From contig WFNC01000424.1 of NCBI GenBank assembly GCA_015488785.1, positions 1-7,121 on the forward strand: a DNA stretch of 7,121 bases, read 5' to 3'. Both the position numbers and the translations under genes were made by a program. The stretch comes from Flavobacteriales bacterium (lineage in GTDB: Bacteria > Bacteroidota > Bacteroidia > Flavobacteriales_D > Parvicellaceae). Under the pieces are notes generated by a model. That model was not told the origin of the DNA. It saw nothing but the letters and a program-made list of their open reading frames with translations, and ran no database searches. Below, one piece after another: positions 1 through 6,153 of the stretch (positions within the stretch are counted from its first letter, which is position 1; each line of letters begins with the position of its first letter).

Positions 1-588
1 AGTAACAAGTACAGCTGTATCAAACTTATGCGTATTGATGTCAATATAGCTAGACAACCTTAATTGCTTAGAGTCCGAACCGTTTAGATCATGAATTTCA
101 ATATCTAATAATAAAGATGAAGAAGCATTGACGTGTCCAGTTGTGTACATACCGCTATCATTAACTAAAGAAACAGTCCATACATTTTCAAAACCTTGAA
201 TTGGAGATTTCCAATTAGAAACTTGAGGAGCCTCATCTTGTCCTGGAGCCAAAAAATTAGGCAAATGCCCTCCAATCACATCCACCATAGATGAATCAGG
301 GTGATAAGTCTTTAATGAAAAGGTATTTTTATTAGCTTGTGGAACTCCTACGGTATCATTAGACAACGGCATACTGCTGTAATCCCAAAAATATTCATTT
401 CCTTGTATTAAACCATCTGTAGGCAATGGAAAAGAACTAATAGAGGGACCTCCTTGAACATTTTGATGAATCCAAACTTGTTTAATTTCGGTATTCACAA
501 CAGGCAGATAAGTACCATGGATTGTATCTTGTGCGCTTGTAGATAATACTAAAGCGAACAAACTTAGAGACAATAGTGTTTTTTTCAT
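1..588 (-). CDS. Secreted protein of unknown function, N-terminal part (runs off the window)
   Basis: An open frame of 196 codons runs from the ATG at 588 to the window edge with no stop, so the C-terminus is missing. The first 20 residues are a clear Sec signal peptide: MKK, then a Leu-rich core, then STSAQ before Asp21. The start is fixed by this signal peptide and by the promoter 49 bases upstream. The mature part is rich in Ser, Thr, Asn and aromatic residues and has GNEYFWDYSSM near residues 63-73. That resembles the G-N-x-x-W-D-Y/F-S pattern I associate with large Bacteroidota exported proteins that end in a T9SS sorting domain. No catalytic motif is visible, and I do not recognise the family. 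A terminator separates it from the upstream operon, so it is probably a separate transcription unit. An exported location is well supported; function is unknown. Confidence 0.85.
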   Translation of the reverse strand, partial: MKKTLLSLSLFALVLSTSAQDTIHGTYLPVVNTEIKQVWIHQNVQGGPSISSFPLPTDGLIQGNEYFWDYSSMPLSNDTVGVPQANKNTFSLKTYHPDSSMVDVIGGHLPNFLAPGQDEAPQVSNWKSPIQGFENVWTVSLVNDSGMYTTGHVNASSSLLLDIEIHDLNGSDSKQLRLSSYIDINTHKFDTAVLVT

Positions 589-636
589 AATAAAAAATAT
601 ATTTTAGGGTTCTAGCTTAAAAAACAAAAACCTAAT

Positions 637-666
637 CAAATATACAATAAAATAATTTCTATCCAA
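637..666 (-). promoter_or_regulatory. Bacteroidota-type promoter for the gene at 1-588
   Basis: On the minus strand, TATATTTG (637-644) matches the Bacteroidota -7 consensus TAnnTTTG exactly. A TTG (664-666) lies upstream with a 19-base spacer, the expected -33 arrangement. Transcription would start near 630, giving a leader of about 40 bases. The site lies between the terminator at 677-713 and the ATG at 588, where a promoter for an independent gene is needed. No Shine-Dalgarno sequence precedes the ATG, only A/T-rich sequence, as is usual in this phylum. Confidence 0.65.
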
Positions 667-676
667 CTATTTAAAC

Positions 677-713
677 AAAAAAAGGAGTGTTCAATTGAAC
701 ACTCCTTTTTTTT
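677..713 (-). terminator. Strong intrinsic terminator ending the three-gene operon
   Basis: A 22-base perfect palindrome (684-705; arms GGAGTGTTC and GAACACTCC around AATT) is flanked by seven A and eight T residues. On the minus strand this gives a GC-containing hairpin followed by a U-run, starting about 35 bases after the stop codon at 747. The A and T tracts extend the symmetry, so the element could also work on the plus strand. Both flanking genes are on the minus strand, so its evident job is to end the operon and insulate the gene at 1-588. Confidence 0.9.
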
Positions 714-746
714 AACTAATAAGAATTAATCTTAATAACTTTTAGC

Positions 747-2138
747 TTATTTTACAATTAATTGTTGAACACTTGATCCAACTCTTAAAATATAATTACC
801 TGCTGCAAGATTAGATACATTAATTGTATTTCTATTATTAACTAACATCTTAGTTAAAACTACGTTTCCTAATATATCTGTAATAACTAAATCAGAAGCT
901 TCTTTTACCTCTACTGTTACCATTCCATTTGAAGTTGGATTTGGGTAAACGTTTGTTAATACTGCATTATTTTCTTTGATTGAAGTGTAAACTGAAATAT
1001 CGTTAGCATCTCTAGGAGCTAGTTTGAAATATAGATAATACTGCATAACTCCAGTAATATTATAGCTTGTTCCCATAGAAGGTGTATAAGGAAATAAAGC
1101 GTCTGTTACTTTTACATATCCCGAACCATCATCTACTTTAAAATTCCCAAAACCATCTGAAACTTCAGTACAATTAGCGTTTACAACTTTTACCAAAACA
1201 CTTTCGTACTCTTCATAAGACGTAGGGTAAGTAGCTATTAAAGTTGGAGAAACATCATTAAACGAATTAACGACAATAGTACTTGTTACATTACTTATTT
1301 GTGTTACTCCTTGATATTCATCTACTGTACCTGTAACAGTTACAGAATCGCCTCTACTAACTGTATTAGCTGGATCATAAACATATATTCCGGTCCATGC
1401 TCCTACTCCGTCTTGAATAAAAAATCCTTTTATTACTCCATTATAAAGGTTTATTGCTGTTACAATACCAGATGTAGTAACTGTACTATCTTTGTAATAA
1501 GAAATATCTGCAGAGGAAACGTTAGACTGTATTTCCGTTATTGTTTTTTCTACCGCCGTTACAGGAGCTACTACAACAGTTGTATTAAAAGCTGTTCCAA
1601 CTTCTGCTACAAAAACGCTGTCGATTTGCCAAGTTGCTCCATCTGTTGCAGAACCTGTATATTTGAATGCGAAATAAGTTGTTGCTGATGTAGAAGATAT
1701 TGCTATTTCTCCTGAGTTTACCCAAGGATAGGTATTTCCCCCTGGAGAAGCACTATAAGTTAAAGATGTCCATGTTGCAGAACTAGGAGCGCTTGTTCCA
1801 TCATAGTCCGTCGAAAACGAAACTTCCATAGCTGGTCCAGCGTAATTCGTTGAATTTCCAAAACTTAAAATAGGAGATGTAGCAGAACTTAAATCTACAG
1901 CAGGTGTAATATACCATGCTTCAGAAGCAGTACGGTTTCCTCCATTATAATTTGAAATTTTAGCATATTTATTATTGCTATATTCATTCACATACCACTC
2001 TGTTGTCCCAATAGGCATCTGCGTTGTAAAACCACCAGAGTTTAAATTGTTGTCTTCAAAGTCTTTTCCTAAGTAAGTTTGTGCGTTTACCGCCCCTAAA
2101 CTCATTAAACTTAATCCTAAAATGTAAAGTTTTTTCAT
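747..2138 (-). CDS. T9SS-secreted choice-of-anchor-J / OB-fold protein
   Basis: 463 residues. Residues 1-20 are a Sec signal peptide ending VNAQ. Residues 22-179 resemble a choice-of-anchor-J (jelly-roll, adhesin-like) module: an early DFED, then W-Y-I-T-P with DLSS, a strand reading VSFSTDYDG, and the closing WQIDSVFV. Residues 198-384 look like two OB-fold-like halves of the kind found in extracellular nucleases and DUF5689 proteins; the first has GFFIQDG, GIYVYD, GDSVTVTGTVDEYQG and TQI. Residues 388-463 form a type A T9SS sorting domain with YPNP at 398-401, ITDILGNVV, and a final NLAAGNYILRV followed by QQLIVK. The protein should therefore cross the outer membrane by T9SS and be released or attached at the surface. 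No nuclease active site is visible, so a binding role is more likely than catalysis. It is the last gene of the operon, 83 bases after the DUF5689 lipoprotein gene and just before a strong terminator. Export and the sorting domain are firm; the ligand (DNA or other) is inference. Confidence 0.9.
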   Translation of the reverse strand: MKKLYILGLSLMSLGAVNAQTYLGKDFEDNNLNSGGFTTQMPIGTTEWYVNEYSNNKYAKISNYNGGNRTASEAWYITPAVDLSSATSPILSFGNSTNYAGPAMEVSFSTDYDGTSAPSSATWTSLTYSASPGGNTYPWVNSGEIAISSTSATTYFAFKYTGSATDGATWQIDSVFVAEVGTAFNTTVVVAPVTAVEKTITEIQSNVSSADISYYKDSTVTTSGIVTAINLYNGVIKGFFIQDGVGAWTGIYVYDPANTVSRGDSVTVTGTVDEYQGVTQISNVTSTIVVNSFNDVSPTLIATYPTSYEEYESVLVKVVNANCTEVSDGFGNFKVDDGSGYVKVTDALFPYTPSMGTSYNITGVMQYYLYFKLAPRDANDISVYTSIKENNAVLTNVYPNPTSNGMVTVEVKEASDLVITDILGNVVLTKMLVNNRNTINVSNLAAGNYILRVGSSVQQLIVK

Positions 2139-2195
2139 AATTTTTAAATTTTAATTGTTACTTATTTTATGGTTGTTATTTACTACTTAATTTTT

Positions 2196-2217
2196 ATTTT
2201 ATTTATTAAAATAAAAT
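2196..2217. repeat. A/T-only inverted repeat between two operon genes
   Basis: Within the 83-base spacer 2139-2221, a 9-base arm ATTTTATTT (2196-2204) pairs perfectly with AAATAAAAT (2209-2217) across a 4-base loop. The stem has no G or C and no clean T-run follows it on the minus strand, so it would be weak. It may slow decay or partly attenuate transcription into the last gene, or be chance in very A/T-rich DNA. I see no TAnnTTTG box on the minus strand of this spacer, which fits read-through from the upstream gene. Confidence 0.35.
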
Positions 2218-2221
2218 CTAA

Positions 2222-3481
2222 TTATTGTGAAATTACTACGTTATCTATTTTAAATAGACTATATGAATTATTGGACATACTCGCTTTAAAAGCGACTGCA
2301 TAAGTTCCTGTATAACCAGCTCCTAAAACTGAACTTAAATTTACGTTCCCAGAAGGAACATAAGTATTTGCAGCATCAGTTGAAGCGACTAATGTTGGAG
2401 ATAAAGCAGTCCAAGTAGCAGAACTATAATTTGACCCATCATAATTACTAGAAACATAAACTATTAAAGTACTTGTTTGCATATTTTGTTGTGCTGAACT
2501 AAAAGACAATACATCGTTTCCATTAGATTGAATTAAAGGAGTTGTCATCCACATTTCTTGTGTTCCAGAACTATTACCTGTTGCTGTTGCACAAAGATTC
2601 CCACTATTATCACCACAAATCCAACCATTACTACCTTGTAAAGACCCTGCTTTCCAACAATTAGTCATTATTGAAGCACCTTGCGTATTATTTGTAAAAG
2701 TTTCATTTAATCCAGCTAATGGATCACATGAACCTCCACCTCCACCTGCACACGTAGTTCCTGTCATTGTTAATTCATCAGGAGTTCTAATTAGAATTTG
2801 AATATCAGCATTGTAAACAGCTACAACTCCGATAATAGAACCATTTCCACTAGGAATAATATCACCTACAAAATTAGCATATCCACTTGTTCTTACTAAA
2901 ACAGGATTTGACCCATTACAGTCTGTTAAATTATGATTTGCGCTAGTCTTGTTTATTGCATCTGCCCAAGTTGTCCCTATATCAGCAGCAGAAAATTCAA
3001 CATTATCTATTTGTATTAATTGACCTTGCATAGCTCCTGTTACTTGATCTAAAGTAACTAAAGTTGGTGTTACGGTAACATTGTTTTTTAGAATAACAGT
3101 ACTACCATCTGGATCTAAATCATCTATCGAAAGCATTGCTTTGTACTGTGTCAAACGGCCTCCATTCAATTGTACTCTAATCGAATCTCCAATAGAAAGA
3201 CTTGTAGAGCCAGTAAATCTTAATTTAATTGCTCCAGTGTTATCTTTAATATAAGCTTCTTTATAAAAATTCCCTGAAGTTTGATCTGTTGTAACCACAC
3301 ATCTAATTGTTAAATCATCGCTAAAAGTTGAGTCAGCACCGCTATACATTGCTCTAACTTCTGCAATTGTTTTTATTGTTCCTTCCGGAATCACTCTAAT
3401 TGGTGGTGAATCGTACTTTTTCTCACAAGACATAAAACCTAGTGTTAATCCTGCTGCTAATAATATACTTAATCTTTTCAT
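2222..3481 (-). CDS. DUF5689 / choice-of-anchor-J surface lipoprotein
   Basis: 419 residues. The N-terminus is a lipoprotein signal: MKR, a hydrophobic run, then GFMSC with the lipidated Cys at 19 and a short EKKYDSPP tether. Residues 33-240 fit the DUF5689 family: GTIKTIAEVRAMY, two OB-like halves with AYIKDNTGAIKLRF and GDSIRVQLNGGRL, then QGQLIQIDNVEF and a closing ILIRTPDEL. A linker with five consecutive Gly between Cys244 and Cys252 leads into a choice-of-anchor-J module (about 253-419; LNETF, WMTTPLI, VYVSSNYDG, FKIDNVVIS). Cysteines 244, 252, 275, 289 and 297 cluster at the junction and could form disulfides. The gene follows the TonB-dependent receptor gene by 44 bases, the place usually held by a SusD-like protein. 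It probably captures ligand at the cell surface for that receptor. Family assignment is from motif recall and is fairly sure; the ligand is unknown. Confidence 0.88.
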   Translation of the reverse strand: MKRLSILLAAGLTLGFMSCEKKYDSPPIRVIPEGTIKTIAEVRAMYSGADSTFSDDLTIRCVVTTDQTSGNFYKEAYIKDNTGAIKLRFTGSTSLSIGDSIRVQLNGGRLTQYKAMLSIDDLDPDGSTVILKNNVTVTPTLVTLDQVTGAMQGQLIQIDNVEFSAADIGTTWADAINKTSANHNLTDCNGSNPVLVRTSGYANFVGDIIPSGNGSIIGVVAVYNADIQILIRTPDELTMTGTTCAGGGGGSCDPLAGLNETFTNNTQGASIMTNCWKAGSLQGSNGWICGDNSGNLCATATGNSSGTQEMWMTTPLIQSNGNDVLSFSSAQQNMQTSTLIVYVSSNYDGSNYSSATWTALSPTLVASTDAANTYVPSGNVNLSSVLGAGYTGTYAVAFKASMSNNSYSLFKIDNVVISQ

Positions 3482-3525
3482 TTTATATTGTTGTTAGGTG
3501 TATTCTAAATTTATTGCTTTTTTTC

Positions 3526-6054
3526 TTAAAATAAGTAAGTTAACATGATGTAATAACTTCTTCCGTACATGTAACCGTATTTTGGTGGAAACTTACTTAT
3601 ATTTTGGCTATTATATCTTAATTGTTCGTATCCTCCTGTCTTAAACGTCGTGTTGTCAACTATATTATTCACCATAAAATTAAATCTAAGAATATTTCTA
3701 TTTTTGAAACGGTGAGATTTCCCGATAAACATATTAACATTATATCCGTTCTCTAATTTTTCTTGATCTATAATTCCTGGAATTTGAGGATCTCCTTCAA
3801 AGTATCCACCAATCGCTTCACTCGTTCTTCTATCTGGATTTGGAGAGAGGTAAATATCTGCAAAATAATTGAAGTTAGCTCCCACATACCAATATTTAGG
3901 AGAGTTGTATTTCAATCCAATTGAAGATGCTGTTTCTGGCATTCCTCCAACATGATAATTCTTAAGGTAAACTGTTTTGTTTTCAGCTAAAAGTTCATTT
4001 GAATTATTTGTTGTAATAGTCGCTTTAGGTCTTGAAGTGTATAAGTATTGTGCTTTTGTAAAAGCAAGAGAAACTTCCCATACAGTAGAGATTTTAGCAT
4101 CTAAACCAAATTCCCCTCCTGTAAACAGTTGATCAACTCCAGTCATAGCATAATTTACATAAGATAAGTAAACATCATGATAGAAGCTTCTTGCCCAAAC
4201 TTGATCTTTCATTTGGGTATAAAAGGCTGTCGCTCTTATTTTCAACTTAGGGTATCTGATAATATAATTAAAATCTCCTGAAGTAATTTTAGTACTCGTT
4301 AAACCATCTACTACTTGACCTCTAGTTCTTGCCGACATAAATGCAGTCCTAGAATATGGAGCTCGAGTTCCTTTCAATAAATTAACTTGAAGATAGTGAC
4401 GTCCATTTATTTTATAAGTAGTCCCTCCTTTAATCGTATAATTTATAAACTTATTTTTTTTAGACTTACCAATCGACTCTTCAGGAAAAATACCACTTTG
4501 CATATGTCCTTCTCGCCAAAAATCAGTTCCTGTACCTTTTAGTCCTATATAAGAATCAAATTTCTTTGTTTTATAATCTAACTGAGAGAATAATTTCATA
4601 GAATTTACATGAATACTATAATCATAACCTTCTACATCACCTACTTTAATTATTTTATTGGGAGTTGTTAAATCATTTTGAGCTGCAGAAGGATCCGAAA
4701 AATCTCTTTGAGCAAATTGATTCACATCAATCCAATAATCTCCTCCCAATAAATCTTTAAGGACTTTATAATTCCTACTTTTATAAAGTTGGCCATTACC
4801 AGCAGCCGTAAAATATAACTTATCATTTACTTTACTTTGGTAATTAAAATTCACCCCATATTGCCTAGGGTCAACTCTGTAATCTTCTACTATATATTTT
4901 GATCGCATACCCGTCACTTGTTGCCCACTTCCGTTTGCATTATCTACCGTGTGTAAGTTCTTCGAATTTGCGAAATACATTCCATCCCAATTTATTTGTC
5001 TAGAAGCAGGATCATTCCTCCATCTATCTTCAGCTGCTAAAGCTCCTTCTTCGTCACCTTTTAAACGATAATAACTCGGTAATTTCTTATAATAATCAGG
5101 TCTTGGATCTGTAGTGTTGTTCCAATTAATATTAGAACTAGATGTTTTCCCTACAATTGCATAAATAGATGATGTCAACTTAGACTTATCATTAATTTTC
5201 CAATCATCAGAAAACAAAATATAAGGCTTGTGATTATTTCTTACACGAGCATTTCTTTTGATTTTATTCCCATCCTTATCCGTTTGATACCCCCAATAAG
5301 AGTTATAAAAAGAATTCCCTGTTAAATCATACGTTTCTTGTACTGAAATACCTCTACGCCCTTGAACGGTAGGAGCTCCAAATACAGAAAGGTTTAATTC
5401 GTGTTTATCATTTAGTTTCTTACCAACAGACGCAAAATAAGCCATTGCATTATAAGAAGTACCTTCAACATAACCTTCGTTTGCCCATCTTCTTGAGATT
5501 GAACCAGAAAAAGACCATCCATTTTTCAATACACCTGTACTGTGCGTGTACATTAAACGATGACGATAAGAACGGTTCGTAATTGCATAAGACAAACGAC
5601 TTCCACTTCGTTTTGTTGATGCTCTCATATCTATATATGAAGAACCTGCAACACCTCCAAACACTCTATGAGAAGACTGAATCCCTGTTGTACTTTCTGG
5701 ATAACGCGTAATATCGTTTAATCCGCCCCAATATCCCCAAATCGCTCTTCCAGACTCTGGATCATTACCAGGCAAAGCACCTAGGTTAATTTGAGTATTT
5801 TCGGAACTGTACCCTCTTAACCTAAATCGAGCAGCACTAAAATTATAACCGGCTGTCCTAGCGTAAACATCTTTTGATGATTGTAATAGACCGCTTATAT
5901 TTTGACTTCCTGCCCCTGTAAGACTTGCGCCAGTCATTAAAAGTGGCATAGAATTTGAAACAGAGTCTTCAACAGATAAGGTATCTGTTTGCGCACTAGT
6001 CGAAACGGCGAGTCCCGAAACTAGGCTGATAAAAAATAATTCTTTAATTTTCAT
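3526..6054 (-). CDS. TonB-dependent outer-membrane receptor
   Basis: 842 residues. A signal peptide ends in AVSTSA, with cleavage likely after residue 21. The mature N-terminus begins almost at once with DTLSVED (24-30), similar to the classical TonB box DTLVV. There is no carboxypeptidase-like regulatory domain of the SusC type. The plug spans about residues 40-145 and contains SGLLQSS, ARFRLRGYSSENTQIN, GALPGNDP and VFGGVAGSSYIDMR. The rest is an aromatic-rich 22-strand-type barrel that ends in Phe (YIMLTYLF), as expected of an outer-membrane beta-signal. Such receptors use TonB/ExbBD energy to import bound substrates into the periplasm. It is the first gene of the operon and diverges from a secreted EEP enzyme gene. 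The substrate cannot be read from the sequence; partner genes suggest a nucleic-acid or phosphodiester product. No Shine-Dalgarno sequence is seen upstream. Confidence 0.93.
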   Translation of the reverse strand: MKIKELFFISLVSGLAVSTSAQTDTLSVEDSVSNSMPLLMTGASLTGAGSQNISGLLQSSKDVYARTAGYNFSAARFRLRGYSSENTQINLGALPGNDPESGRAIWGYWGGLNDITRYPESTTGIQSSHRVFGGVAGSSYIDMRASTKRSGSRLSYAITNRSYRHRLMYTHSTGVLKNGWSFSGSISRRWANEGYVEGTSYNAMAYFASVGKKLNDKHELNLSVFGAPTVQGRRGISVQETYDLTGNSFYNSYWGYQTDKDGNKIKRNARVRNNHKPYILFSDDWKINDKSKLTSSIYAIVGKTSSSNINWNNTTDPRPDYYKKLPSYYRLKGDEEGALAAEDRWRNDPASRQINWDGMYFANSKNLHTVDNANGSGQQVTGMRSKYIVEDYRVDPRQYGVNFNYQSKVNDKLYFTAAGNGQLYKSRNYKVLKDLLGGDYWIDVNQFAQRDFSDPSAAQNDLTTPNKIIKVGDVEGYDYSIHVNSMKLFSQLDYKTKKFDSYIGLKGTGTDFWREGHMQSGIFPEESIGKSKKNKFINYTIKGGTTYKINGRHYLQVNLLKGTRAPYSRTAFMSARTRGQVVDGLTSTKITSGDFNYIIRYPKLKIRATAFYTQMKDQVWARSFYHDVYLSYVNYAMTGVDQLFTGGEFGLDAKISTVWEVSLAFTKAQYLYTSRPKATITTNNSNELLAENKTVYLKNYHVGGMPETASSIGLKYNSPKYWYVGANFNYFADIYLSPNPDRRTSEAIGGYFEGDPQIPGIIDQEKLENGYNVNMFIGKSHRFKNRNILRFNFMVNNIVDNTTFKTGGYEQLRYNSQNISKFPPKYGYMYGRSYYIMLTYLF

Positions 6055-6075
6055 TATTTATATTTAATAAGCTAC

Positions 6076-6083
6076 TATATTTG
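6076..6083 (+). promoter_or_regulatory. Candidate -7 box for the EEP enzyme gene
   Basis: TATATTTG on the plus strand matches the TAnnTTTG consensus exactly and is the same octamer as in the promoter of the gene at 1-588. Transcription would begin near 6090, giving a leader of about 60 bases before the ATG at 6154. There is no good TTG about 19 bases upstream, in the start region of the divergent receptor gene, so the promoter may be weak or activator-dependent. Confidence 0.45.
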
Positions 6084-6119
6084 TCACAGCTAAAGAACAA
6101 ATTGTATTTATTTATAATG

Positions 6120-6149
6120 CAAAAATAACCTTTTACTTTTAAAAACTAA
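6120..6149 (-). promoter_or_regulatory. Candidate promoter for the receptor operon
   Basis: On the minus strand, TATTTTTG (6120-6127) fits TAnnTTTG exactly. About 18 bases upstream is TTTAG (6146-6150), a poor match to the -33 TTTG. Transcription would start near 6113, with a leader of about 60 bases before the ATG at 6054. It lies within the 99-base region shared with the divergent gene. In DNA this A/T-rich such matches arise by chance, so confidence is modest. Confidence 0.4.
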
Positions 6150-6153
6150 AAAA

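Larger units (their letters stand above)
747..6054 (-). other. Probable three-gene operon: receptor, DUF5689 lipoprotein, T9SS OB-fold protein
   Basis: Three same-strand genes are separated by 44 bases (3482-3525) and 83 bases (2139-2221). I see no intrinsic terminator with G/C in the stem and no minus-strand TAnnTTTG box in either spacer. A strong terminator follows the last gene (677-713), and a candidate promoter lies before the first. All three products are exported to the outer membrane or cell surface, which supports joint function. Confidence 0.65.

Noticed and set aside
1299..1688. Plus-strand open frame of 129 codons
   Set aside because: It lies wholly inside the T9SS protein gene on the other strand. 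Its translation is rich in Cys, Tyr, Ser and Ile with no domain, typical of the antisense reading of A/T-rich coding DNA.
747..2138. Reading the OB-fold protein as a nuclease itself
   Set aside because: None of the EEP motifs (NLEN, SE-x-EN, GDLND, SDH) and no HNH or staphylococcal-nuclease active site is visible in the 463 residues.
3482..3525. Possible terminator or internal promoter in the 44-base spacer
   Set aside because: No inverted repeat with a G/C-containing stem and no minus-strand TAnnTTTG box is present; the T-run near 3518-3524 has no hairpin before it on the coding strand.
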